Of a stretch of 64,000 nt of DNA, positions 45,942-56,614 are shown in pieces. Position 1 is the first letter of the stretch; every line of letters begins with the position of its first letter. The stretch is from Bauldia sp. (GTDB taxonomy: Bacteria > Pseudomonadota > Alphaproteobacteria > Rhizobiales > Kaistiaceae), in the NCBI GenBank assembly GCA_037200845.1, contig JBBCGQ010000001.1, positions 248,001 through 312,000 of the forward strand, read 5' to 3'. The notes below the pieces were generated by a model. The model was not told the origin of the DNA. It searched no databases and saw only the letters and a list, made by a program, of their open reading frames with translations. The translations under genes and the position numbers were made by a program.

Positions 45942-47696
45942 ATGGCGATCGGATCAGCGTCCGGTCCGGGTCGGCAGCTGCGCTTTGCCTTCAGCGCGGG
46001 GCGACGCGCCCTCGCCTTCCGTCTCCATTCGAGCATCTTCTACCGCTGGCGCTTCGCCGGGCAGCAGCCCGAGCGCCTGACCATCGCGCCGATCGACCTC
46101 AGGACCGCCGACCCGACCGTCGCCCTCGACATCTATGCCGGTCGCTGGGTGTTCAACGGCGACGGCGTCGACATCGAAGGCTTCTCCGTCTTCGACGCCG
46201 AGGCGCCGAACGAGGAATGGGCGCGCCAGCTCCACGCCTTCGGCTGGCTGCGCCACTTGCGCGCCTCCGACATGGCGCTGTCGCGCTCGAATGCGCGCAG
46301 CCTAGTCGACGAATGGATCCGCTTCTCAGGCCACCACGACAAGGTCGCGTGGAATCCTGAGATCGTCGCCCGCCGCCTGATGGCGTGGCTGAGCCAGACG
46401 CCGCTGGTGCTCGACGGTTGCGACTTCAATTTCTATCGCCGCTTCATGCGTTCGCTCGGCAAGCAGCTCCGCTACCTCCGCCGCGTCGCGCACGACTCCG
46501 CCCCCGGCCTGCCGCGCCTGCGCGTCATGATCGCGCTTGCCGCGCTCGCGTTGTCGATGCCCGAGCAGCAGCGTTTCCTGAAGCAGGCCGCCCGCCGCCT
46601 CGACCTCGAGCTGGTCGCGCAGATCCTGCCCGACGGCGGCCACGTCAGCCGCAACCCCGGCGCCATCCTCGAGCTGCTGGTCGATCTCCTGCCGCTCCGC
46701 CAGGCCTTCGTCGCCAAGGGCGGCCAGCCCTCGCGCATTCTGATTTCCGCCATCGACCGCATGATGCCGATGCTGCGCTTCTTCCGGCAGGGCGACGGCT
46801 CGTTTACCCATTTCAACGGCATGGGCGACACCGCCACCGACCAGCTTGCCACCATCCTTGCCTACGACGACGCCCGCGCCGCCATCCCGCAGAACGCGCC
46901 GCACTCCGGCTACCAGCGCATCGAGGCGACCGGCACCGTCGTCGTCGTCGATGCCGGCCGCCCGCCGCCGCCCGATTTCAGCGTCGGCGCCCACGCCGGC
47001 TGCCTGAGTTTCGAGATGAGCGTCGGCCGCCAACGGCTGATCGTGAACTGCGGCGTGCCCAAGCCGTCGGCGAGCGCGCTCCGCCGCCTCGCCCGCACCA
47101 CCGCCGCGCATTCCACCGTCACCCTCAACGACACCTCGTCGTGCCGCATCCTGACGCGCGGCGTCGTCGGCGAAGTCTTCGGCGAGGCCGTCGTCGCCGG
47201 CCCGACGCGCATCGACGTCGCCCGCCGCAACGTCCACGGCGCCACCGAGCTCGACCTCCGCCACAACGGTTACGTCGACCGCTACCGCCTCGTCCACGAG
47301 CGCCAGTTGCTGCTTTCCGACGCCGGCGACCGCCTTGAAGGCATGGACACGTTCCTGACGCCGAACGGCCAGCCGACGCGCAGCGGCAAGGATTCCTTCG
47401 CCATCCGCTTCCACCTTCATCCCAACGTGCGCGCCATCGTGCTGCACGAGCGCCGCGCCGTGTTGATGGAACTGCCCGACGGCGAGACCTGGGAGTTCGA
47501 GACCGATGGTCCCGAGATCGCCATCGAGGAATCGATCCTGCTTTCCGACAACCGCGGCAACCGCGCCACCGAGCAGGTCGTGATCTACGGCCGCGTCCAG
47601 CAGACCGCGCGTGTGCAGTGGACACTGCACCGCACCGCGCTCGCCGGCCGCCGCGCCCGCACCACCGCCACCCCGGAAAACGAGTACGCCCGCTAA
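45942..47696 (+). CDS. Heparinase II/III-family protein
   Basis: The 584-aa protein matches the alphaproteobacterial heparinase II/III-like family: a long helical first half and a beta-rich second half with [12 protein letters not shown]. It probably cleaves a uronic-acid-containing polysaccharide, though the substrate is unknown. The ATG at 45942 follows an AAGG stretch. The stop is 3 bases before purH. Confidence 0.85.
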   Translation: MAIGSASGPGRQLRFAFSAGRRALAFRLHSSIFYRWRFAGQQPERLTIAPIDLRTADPTVALDIYAGRWVFNGDGVDIEGFSVFDAEAPNEEWARQLHAFGWLRHLRASDMALSRSNARSLVDEWIRFSGHHDKVAWNPEIVARRLMAWLSQTPLVLDGCDFNFYRRFMRSLGKQLRYLRRVAHDSAPGLPRLRVMIALAALALSMPEQQRFLKQAARRLDLELVAQILPDGGHVSRNPGAILELLVDLLPLRQAFVAKGGQPSRILISAIDRMMPMLRFFRQGDGSFTHFNGMGDTATDQLATILAYDDARAAIPQNAPHSGYQRIEATGTVVVVDAGRPPPPDFSVGAHAGCLSFEMSVGRQRLIVNCGVPKPSASALRRLARTTAAHSTVTLNDTSSCRILTRGVVGEVFGEAVVAGPTRIDVARRNVHGATELDLRHNGYVDRYRLVHERQLLLSDAGDRLEGMDTFLTPNGQPTRSGKDSFAIRFHLHPNVRAIVLHERRAVLMELPDGETWEFETDGPEIAIEESILLSDNRGNRATEQVVIYGRVQQTARVQWTLHRTALAGRRARTTATPENEYAR

Positions 47697-47699
47697 GCC

Positions 47700-49307
<1,608 letters not shown>

Positions 49308-49345
49308 CAACAAGAAGCGCGACCGGGCAGGATAAGAAACGAGCG

Positions 49346-51367
49346 TCAGCGACGCCGCTCGACCTCGGCTTGCAACGCCTCGGCGATGCGCGCGAACACA
49401 CCGTCCCAGTCGCCGGCCGTCGTCTGGCGGAAGAGCCGCATCGTCGGATACCACGGCGAATCTTCCCGATCGCGCATCCAGCGCCAGTCCGCGCGCTTGG
49501 ACAGCGCCAGCCACACCGGCCGCCCGAGCGCGCCGGCGAGGTGGGTCGGGGCGGTATCCGACATCACCATGAGATCGAGGTTGGCCATGATGGCCGCCAT
49601 CTCGTGGAAGCCGTCGGGATTGTTTTCCAGCTCCTCGCCAAAGCGCGTGATCCCGAGTTGCTCGCCCAGTAGATCGAGCTGCTCCAGCCCGATCTGTGCC
49701 TGCACGCTGAACAGCCGAACGCCCGGCACGGCCGCCAGCGGCGCGAATTTCGCCAGCGGTATCGAGCGGGTCGCGTCGCTCCGGTAGCGCAGCGACCCTT
49801 GCCACACGATGCCGACGCGCAGCCCGCCTTCGCCGATCCGCGCCCGCCATTTTTCCACACGTTCGGGCTCGGCCTTGAGATACGGCGTCTGCCGCGGCAG
49901 CGTCTCCAGCGTGTCGCGGAAGATCGCCGGCATGCTCATCAGCGATGCCTGATAGTCGAACGCCGGCCGCGTCCCGACCGGAGCGATGACGTCGATCTCC
50001 GGAAAGCTTGCCGCGAGCAGCCGCACCGCGCCCGCCTGCGGCATCAGCGTCACCAACGCGCCGGTTTCCACCAGGCGCGGTACGTAGCGGACGAACTGGA
50101 GCGTGTCGCCAAATCCCTGTTCGCCGTAGACCAGCAGGCGCTTGCCGGCGATCGGCTCCCCATTCCATAGCTCGGCAAGTTTGGCGAAGCCCTGGTGGGC
50201 ATGATCGGGCCGTTTCAGCCGCCATTCGTGTTCTTCCCAGCCACCCGGCCAATCGCCCATCTCGAGGCGCAGGAAGGCGCGGTTGTAGTGCGTCAGCGCC
50301 CCATCGGGATCGGCCGCCAGCGCCCGCTCGAATTCGGCCAGCGCCTCGGCGCTCTTGCCGTGCGTCGCCAGCGCCATCGCCCGTGCCAGGAGGGACGACT
50401 TGTCGCTGGCACCGAGCCGCCGCCCGGTTTCGATCGCCGCCAGCCCGCCCTCCAGATCGCCGAGTTCGCCGAGCAAGGCGCCGCGCGTGACGTAGCCGTC
50501 GGCATTTTTCGGGTCGCGGGCGAGGAGCGCGTCGGACGCCTCCAGTGCGTCGGCGAGACGCCTGAGCTTCAACAGCGCCCGCGCCCGCGCCGCCAGCGCG
50601 GCGACGTCATCGGGATCTGCGGCGAGCAGCGCGTCGATCTCCGCCATCGCCTCTTCGACGCGATCGAGCTCGATCAGCAGATCGCAACGGAAATGCTTGG
50701 CCTGCAGGTTGGTCGGGTCGGCCGCCAGCGCTGCGTCGATCGCGACGAACGCCTCGCCGACGTCGCCGAGGTCGCGCCACGACATCGCCCGCCCGATATG
50801 GGCCCCGGCCAGCTTCGGATCCAGCCGCAGAGCGCGCGTGAATTCCTCCAGCGCCTCGCGCGGGCGGCGCAGCGCACCGAATGCCAGACCGCGGTTGAGA
50901 TAGGCGCCGACGAAGGAGGGATTGGCGCGCAGCGCCCGCGAGTAGGCGGTCACGGCATCGTCGAAGCGCCGCAGCGCGCGCAGGATATTGCCGCGGTTGA
51001 AATGCGCGACGGCGTATTCGGGCCTGATGCGCAACGAGCGATCTTCCGCCGCCAATGCCTCCTCGAGCCGGCCAAGCTCGAGCAGCGCCACGCCCCGGTT
51101 GGCGTAAGGTTCCGGCGCCGACGGCGACAGCCGCACGGCGGCGTCGAATGCCTTCAGCGCCTCGCGCGGATTGCCCTGCTTCAGGTGGATGTCGCCGGCG
51201 AGGCTGTTGCCGCTCGCCGTCTTGAGCACGCCCCGCGCCGCCAGAAGCTTCATCGCGTCGTCGAGACGCCCGGCACCGACCAGGGCAATGGCTTCGGCGA
51301 GGGCTTGCCTCGCCGCGTCGTCCTGCTTGGGGGCGAAGCCGCTGAAGATCGGCGTCTGCTGTTTCAT
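49346..51367 (-). CDS. TPR protein with glycosyltransferase-like C-terminus
   Basis: The 673-aa protein has about nine TPR units (residues 40-350) and a C-terminal domain resembling glycosyltransferase family 9/41 proteins (GEQGFGDTLQFVRYVPRL, IVWQGSLRYRSDATRS, MSDTAPTHLAGALGRPVW). It may glycosylate a protein or act on a surface polymer. It is divergent from nothing obvious and stands alone on the minus strand between purH and the TPM genes. Confidence 0.85.
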   Translation of the reverse strand: MKQQTPIFSGFAPKQDDAARQALAEAIALVGAGRLDDAMKLLAARGVLKTASGNSLAGDIHLKQGNPREALKAFDAAVRLSPSAPEPYANRGVALLELGRLEEALAAEDRSLRIRPEYAVAHFNRGNILRALRRFDDAVTAYSRALRANPSFVGAYLNRGLAFGALRRPREALEEFTRALRLDPKLAGAHIGRAMSWRDLGDVGEAFVAIDAALAADPTNLQAKHFRCDLLIELDRVEEAMAEIDALLAADPDDVAALAARARALLKLRRLADALEASDALLARDPKNADGYVTRGALLGELGDLEGGLAAIETGRRLGASDKSSLLARAMALATHGKSAEALAEFERALAADPDGALTHYNRAFLRLEMGDWPGGWEEHEWRLKRPDHAHQGFAKLAELWNGEPIAGKRLLVYGEQGFGDTLQFVRYVPRLVETGALVTLMPQAGAVRLLAASFPEIDVIAPVGTRPAFDYQASLMSMPAIFRDTLETLPRQTPYLKAEPERVEKWRARIGEGGLRVGIVWQGSLRYRSDATRSIPLAKFAPLAAVPGVRLFSVQAQIGLEQLDLLGEQLGITRFGEELENNPDGFHEMAAIMANLDLMVMSDTAPTHLAGALGRPVWLALSKRADWRWMRDREDSPWYPTMRLFRQTTAGDWDGVFARIAEALQAEVERRR

Positions 51368-51407
51368 GGCGCGGACGTTAGCCTATGGAATGCGTGGACG
51401 GCAAAAG

Positions 51408-52031
51408 CTAGGGCAGGATCACGACGTCATTGTCGAGCTCGTCGCGATCGCCCACGCGCGGCGGAAAATGCCGGGCGAGTACCGCACCGGTTGCATCGAC
51501 CGCGGCAATCAGCCCATCGGCGAGCCGCCCGGCCCGCACGCCCGCGATCAGTTCGTCCATCGCCGCCTGCCACACGCCGGCATCCACCTTCGCCGCGATG
51601 CCGGTGTCGGCGATGATCTCGGCCCGCCGCTCGGCCAGCGACACGAAGATCAGCACGCCGGTCCGCGCCTCGGTGAGCGTCAGGCCGTGCGCCAGGAATT
51701 GCCGCTCGGCCAGCGACCTGACCGCATCGCGCTTCACCGACGCCGGCACCACCGCCATCTTGACGGCGGGCAGCGACAGCACGACCGCGACTACCACGAA
51801 CACGCCGAGCTGGACGGCAAAGATCAGCGACGCCGGCCACAGCGTCAGGAAGATCAGCGGCAACGGCGCGATCAGCGCGGCGAGCGTCGCCCACAGGATC
51901 GGCACGAAGCGATAGTCGTCGCTTTCTTCCGCGACCACCGCGAAGATTTCGCCGGCGGTCTTTTTCTCGGCCGCCGTCGCCGCCTCGCGGACGCGCCGCC
52001 GTTCGTCGTCGCTGAGCGGAGCGTGCGCCAT
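51408..52031 (-). CDS. TPM-domain membrane protein
   Basis: The 207-aa protein has a short N-terminal helix, two membrane segments (about residues 46-85) and a TPM domain. TPM proteins occur beside LemA in many bacteria and are of unsettled function in envelope maintenance. The ATG shares a base with the stop of the upstream TPM gene (TGATG). Confidence 0.88.
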   Translation of the reverse strand: MAHAPLSDDERRRVREAATAAEKKTAGEIFAVVAEESDDYRFVPILWATLAALIAPLPLIFLTLWPASLIFAVQLGVFVVVAVVLSLPAVKMAVVPASVKRDAVRSLAERQFLAHGLTLTEARTGVLIFVSLAERRAEIIADTGIAAKVDAGVWQAAMDELIAGVRAGRLADGLIAAVDATGAVLARHFPPRVGDRDELDNDVVILP

Positions 52032-52804
52032 CACCAGCTCCCCGACGATCCGCCGCCGCCGAACGACCCGCCGCCGCCCGAGAAGCCGCCGCCACCGCTG
52101 CCTCCGCCGCCCCATGATCCGCCACCGCCCCAGCCGCCGCGCGAGGAGCGCGAGTTGAGGATCGAGGACGCGATCAGCCAGCCGAGCAGGCCGCCCCCGC
52201 CACGCCGCCGGAACGAGTTCAGCACTACGAAAATCACGATGATGACCAGAAGCGGCGAGACCGAGCTCCAGAAGCCGCCGTCCGCCGGCCGCTTCTCCGC
52301 CAGCTTCTGGATCTCCTGCGCGTCGCCCGACAGCACCTGGATCGTATCGTCGACGCCGCGCTCGATGCCGCCGGCAAAGTCGTTGGCGCGGAAGCGCGGC
52401 AGGATCGCGTTCTGGATGATCACCTGCGTCAGCGCGTCGGTGAGCGTCCCTTCCAGCCCATAGCCGACCTCGAAGCCGACCTTGTGCTCGGCCGGCGCCA
52501 CCAAAAGCACGACGCCGTTGTTCTTGCCCTTCTGCCCGATGCCCCAGGCGCGGCCGAGCTGCACGCCGTAGTCCTGGATGTCGTATCCCTCCAGCGACTT
52601 CACCGTCGCCACGACCAACTGGTCGGTGGTCTTTTCCTCGAGCTGACGGAGCTTGGCATCGAGCCGCTCCGCGATCGCCGCCGGGATGATCCCGGCCTGA
52701 TCGACGACGCGTCCGGTGAGCGCCGGAAAAGTCGGCGCCGCCTCCGCCACCGTTACGAAGATGAGCGCGAGGAAGACGAGCATCCCTCGCGCGAGCGCCC
52801 GCAT
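52031..52804 (-). CDS. Secreted TPM-domain protein with Gly/Ser-rich tail
   Basis: The 257-aa protein has a signal peptide (MRALARGMLVFLALIFVTVAEA), a TPM domain (residues 28-165, LTGRVVDQAGIIP at its start), one membrane segment and a low-complexity tail of GGGGS/W repeats. This is a common architecture for TPM proteins next to lemA. It starts 2 bases after the lemA stop. Confidence 0.92.
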   Translation of the reverse strand: MRALARGMLVFLALIFVTVAEAAPTFPALTGRVVDQAGIIPAAIAERLDAKLRQLEEKTTDQLVVATVKSLEGYDIQDYGVQLGRAWGIGQKGKNNGVVLLVAPAEHKVGFEVGYGLEGTLTDALTQVIIQNAILPRFRANDFAGGIERGVDDTIQVLSGDAQEIQKLAEKRPADGGFWSSVSPLLVIIVIFVVLNSFRRRGGGGLLGWLIASSILNSRSSRGGWGGGGSWGGGGSGGGGFSGGGGSFGGGGSSGSW

Positions 52805-52806
52805 GA

Positions 52807-53412
52807 TCAGAACTTCACCGCCGGCGGCGTCATGTTCTCGGCCGCGATGGTGAACGTCTCCATCGGCTTCTTGCCGGCATAGAGCGTCGAGGCCCACAGG
52901 CGGCCGGGGAACGTCGACAGCTCGGTGTTATAAACGCGCACCGCCTCGATGTAGTCGCGCCGCGCCACCGCGATGCGGTTCTCCGTCCCTTCGAGCTGCG
53001 ACTGCAGCGCCAGGAAGTTCTGGTTCGACTTGAGGTCCGGATACGCCTCGGTGATCGAGAGCAGCCGCGACAGCGCCGCGCCGACCTCGCCCTGCGCCGC
53101 CTGGAATTTCTGGAAGGCGTCGGGGTTGGTGAGAATGTCGGCCGGCACCTGCACCTGCGTCGCCTTGGCGCGCGCATTGGTGACCTCGGTCAGCACCGTC
53201 TCCTCCTGCTTGGCGTAGCCCTTCACTGTCTCGACGAGATTGGGAATGAGATCGGCGCGCCGCTGATACTGGTTGAGCACCTCGCTCCACGAAGCCTTCG
53301 CCTGCTCCTCGTAAGTCGGGATCGTATTGATCCCGCACGCCGACAGGAACGAGGCCAGCGCCACGACGACCAGCACGGCCAACGGACGACGAGCGACAGC
53401 AGCAGCAGTCAT
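52807..53412 (-). CDS. lemA: LemA-family lipoprotein
   Basis: The 201-aa protein has an N-terminal membrane segment with a lipobox-like LSAC, followed by the LemA helical bundle (RRADLIPNLVETVKGYAKQE, LLSITEAYPDLKSNQNF). It heads the minus-strand lemA-TPM-TPM operon. The ATG at 53412 gives the expected signal sequence. Confidence 0.92.
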   Translation of the reverse strand: MTAAAVARRPLAVLVVVALASFLSACGINTIPTYEEQAKASWSEVLNQYQRRADLIPNLVETVKGYAKQEETVLTEVTNARAKATQVQVPADILTNPDAFQKFQAAQGEVGAALSRLLSITEAYPDLKSNQNFLALQSQLEGTENRIAVARRDYIEAVRVYNTELSTFPGRLWASTLYAGKKPMETFTIAAENMTPPAVKF

Positions 53413-53496
53413 GACGGCACCCTCCAGCAAACGACGGGCGGAACGTAGTGATTCCCCACTGCGATACAAGCGAATGCCGTCGCACCTATGCCCGTC

Positions 53497-53519
53497 ATGG
53501 CCGGGCTGGTCCCGGCCAT
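53497..53519. repeat. Intergenic palindromic repeat
   Basis: ATGGCCGGG and CCCGGCCAT form perfect 9-base arms with a 5-base loop. This type of palindrome (GGCCGGG..CCCGGCC, followed by ATCCACGAC) is scattered through intergenic regions of many alphaproteobacteria. It lies between lemA and the cupin gene. Confidence 0.7.
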
Positions 53520-53564
53520 CCACGACTATGTCTGGCGTTGTCCGGCGCGCAACGCTGGCTGGTC

Positions 53565-53999
53565 TCAGTGCGTGACCGTCTCCGCATCGGGAACACCTTT
53601 GGCGCCGGCGTAGACGGCAAGAATGCGCACCGGCACCGTTCCCTTGTTCATACCGTTGTGCGGCCAGTTGATCGCCTCGAGCATGCCCTCTCCGGTGGTG
53701 TAGGTGTGCGTGCCCTTGTCGCCGCCGTAGTCGACGGTGAGCACGCCCTCGAGGATGTAGCCGAACAGCGGCACGGCATGGAGATGCCAGCCGGTTTCGC
53801 CGCCCGGCGGCACGATGATGAGCGATGCGGTGATCTCGGCGATCCCGGCCGGGTAGGCGAGCGGCTGCCCGATGATCGTCTGGCTCGAATCAAGAACCGG
53901 CGTCACCGTAGGCTTGAGCGACACGGCGTCCTCGGCGGAAACCCTCGCGAAGGAGAGCATGAGGAGACCGGCGGCGAGCGTTGCGCGAGTGACCGGCAT
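53565..53999 (-). CDS. Secreted cupin-domain protein
   Basis: The 144-aa precursor has a signal peptide and a single cupin barrel with GWHLHAVPLFGYILEG and a second strand motif. Metal ligands His/His/Glu are likely in that motif. Function is unknown. The 266 bases from here to imuA hold nothing recognisable. Confidence 0.8.
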   Translation of the reverse strand: MPVTRATLAAGLLMLSFARVSAEDAVSLKPTVTPVLDSSQTIIGQPLAYPAGIAEITASLIIVPPGGETGWHLHAVPLFGYILEGVLTVDYGGDKGTHTYTTGEGMLEAINWPHNGMNKGTVPVRILAVYAGAKGVPDAETVTH

Positions 54000-54265
54000 G
54001 GGCGTTGCTTTCGGTTGAACGATGAGGGCTGCGCCCAGCCCTACGCCAGCAACCCTATGGATTCCTTAATCTTTTCCGGCAGATCGCGAGGTGCGGGATT
54101 CATTCGCTTGACTCGCCGTTCGATCTCCGGAATCAATAGAACAAAACAGGAACACATTCCCATCGCGGATCGGAAAAGCCATGCGCACCAGCGCTTTCGT
54201 GGCCGGGGGAAACCTTTGCCCAACTGCGCCGCCACATCGCAGCGTTAGGCGAGACCAAGCCACTT

Positions 54266-55133
54266 ATGGGGAAAGAGGGTGAGAGGACAGCCTCCTCTCA
54301 TGTCGCGCACGCCCGCGCCCCGCCGCTCGCCCCCCGCCGCGCCGGCGCGACCCTTCCCTTCGCCATCCCGAAACTAGACGCGCTGCTCGCCGGCGGTCTC
54401 CGCTGCGCTGCGCTTCACGAGCTGCGCGTCGCCGAGAGTCGCGACGCCGCCGCGATGACGGCTTTGCCGCCGCCATCCTCGCAAGGCTCGGCGAGAACGA
54501 CCCGCGCCCGATCCTCTGGATTCTCGAGCGCCAGGCAACCGATGAAGCCGGCTTCCCCTACGGCAACGGCCTCGCCGTCTTTGGCCTCGGGCCATCGCGC
54601 CTGATCGTAGTGCGCGTGACCAGGCCGGCGGATGCGCTGTGGGTTTTCGAGGAAGGGCTGCGCTGTCGCGGCCTTGCCGCGGTCGTCACCGAGATACGCG
54701 GCAACCCGCGTGTACTCGATCTGACCGCGAGCCGCCGCCTGGCGCTCCGCGCCGCCGAGCATGGCGTCATGGGCCTGCTCCTTCGCCAGACGAACCGCGC
54801 CGAGCCCGGCGCCGCCAATACCCGCTGGCTGATAACGCCGCACCCGGCCGGCATCGACGACGAATTTCCCGAGGGTATTGGCAACCCTGCCTGGCGTCTG
54901 ACGCTGGAACGGAACCGCCAGGGCGCACAGGAACTTTGGACGTGGAGTGGAATCATGACCGACGTATTTTCACCATCGCCGCCCCGGCGCATCCTCGCTC
55001 TCTCCCTGCCCTACCTCTCGACCGACCGCCTCCACCGCCAGAACAAAGGCAAATCGTGGCGTTCCGTCCAAAGCCAAACGACGCCCCCCTCCCCCGCGAG
55101 GAAAAGCGCCGCCGCCTCCGCTCGCGCGGATGA
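54266..55133 (+). pseudogene. imuA: ImuA (SOS mutagenesis cassette), frameshifted
   Basis: The first gene of the imuA-imuB-dnaE2 translesion cassette. The N-terminal LPFAIPKLDALLAGGL and the RecA-like stretch GFAAAILARLGENDPR are in different frames, so at least one indel lies near 54450-54470. A second shift near 54930-54945 is needed to reach the C-terminal LDVEWNHDRRIF. Apart from the frame changes the protein reads well. ImuA is a RecA-like partner of ImuB. Whether the gene is dead or the sequence is wrong cannot be decided here. Confidence 0.75.
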
Positions 55134-56614
55134 CCCCCTCGCCGTCGTCGCTAAAATCAAATCGCCCTCCGCCTCGTCGCGATCGACCAGACCGCCGCCC
55201 GTCTCGGCCTGACTCGCGGCACCGCGCTCGCCGATGCTCGCGCCATGATACCGGCGCTGATGGTTGCCGACGAAGACACCGCCGCTGACGCGGCAGTACT
55301 GGAAACGATCGCCGCCTGGGCCGAGCGCTACACACCGCTCGTCGCGCTCGATGGCGACGCCGGCCTGATGCTCGACATTACCGGCGCCACCCATCTCTTC
55401 GGCGGCGAGGCATCCCTCGTCGCCGACCTCACCGCTCGCCTTCTTGCACAAGGCTTCCTTGCCCAGGTCGCCGTCGCCGACACGCCCGGCGCGCGTCCGC
55501 CGCCGCCCGCTTCACCGATGTTGCCGTTGTGCGCACGGCGAAACCGCAGCGATGCTCGCACCCCTGCCGCTCGCCGCCCTTCGCGTCGATCCCGAGATCG
55601 TCTCGGCGATGGATCGCGTCGGTCTGAAGCGCATTGGTCAGATCGCCGGCGCGCCGCGCGGTCCGCTGCCGCCCGCTTCGGCCGCGCCCTCATCCGCCGC
55701 CTCGATCAGGCGCTGGACTTGACGAAGAAGCGATCGACCCGCGTCGCCCGGCGCCTGTTTTCATCGCCGAGCGCCGTTTCGCCGAGCCGATCGCGCGCGA
55801 GGAAGACATCGCCGGCACGCTGACCTCGCTTGCCGGCACGGTCGCAGAAAGCCTCGAGCGCCAGCGCGAAGGTGCCCGCCGTCTCACTTACACGTTGTTC
55901 CGCGTTGACGGCGTGGTGACCGAAATCACCGTTGGCGCCAGCCGTCCGATCCGCGCACCGAAACTGATCCTCGCCCTCTTCCGTGAAAAATTCGCAGCAC
56001 TCGGCGACGAGATCGACGCAGGCTTCGGCTTCGACATGGCGCGCCTGTCGGTCACCGCTTCTGCTCCCACCGATGCCGCACAGATCGACCTTAGCGGCGA
56101 AGCCGCTGCCGAGGCCGACGTTGACGGCCTTCTCGACCGCATCGGTGCGCGCCTCGGCTCGGACAGCGTCAGAAGCATTGCACTGCGTGAAAGCCACGTC
56201 CCCGAACGTGCGGAGATACTTCTATCGCGCGATCAGATCGGCACAGCGCTAAAGCATCGTGAAGCCGGAGTTTCCATTCCCCGCCCCCTCCGCCTCTTCG
56301 CCCATCCTGAGCCCGTGGAAGTGACGGCCGAGGTCCCCGACAGTCCTCCGGTCGCCTTCCGTTGGCGCCGCGTCCTCTATCGTATCGCCCGCGCCGAAGG
56401 CCCGGAGCGCATTGCCGACGAGTGGTGGCATGCGAACGGCCACACCCGCGATTACTTCCGCATCGAAGATACCGATGGCCACCGCTTCTGGCTCTACCGC
56501 GACGGCCTCTACGCTCGCGAGGGTCGCGACGCCGCGCTGGTATCTGCACGGGGTCTTCGCGTGACCCGCTCCTTCGGCTCATCCCGCGAAAACGAGACTA
56601 GGAGCATCGCGTGA
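54955..56614 (+). pseudogene. imuB: ImuB (Y-family polymerase-like), frameshifted
   Basis: ImuB is a Y-family-like protein without polymerase activity that bridges DnaE2 and the beta clamp. The N-terminus (RRILALSLPYLSTDRL), middle (RLVAIDQTAARLGLTRGTALADARA) and C-terminal part (PAPVFIAERRFAEPIA onward) occur in different frames, with breaks near 55165, 55490-55540, 55665 and 55725. From about 55735 to the stop it reads without interruption. The stop overlaps the dnaE2 GTG (GTGA), so the operon structure is intact. Confidence 0.78.

Noticed and set aside
46326-47630. Long minus-strand open frame of 434 codons opposite the heparinase-like gene
   Set aside because: Same situation: the plus-strand protein is recognisable and the antisense product is low-complexity.
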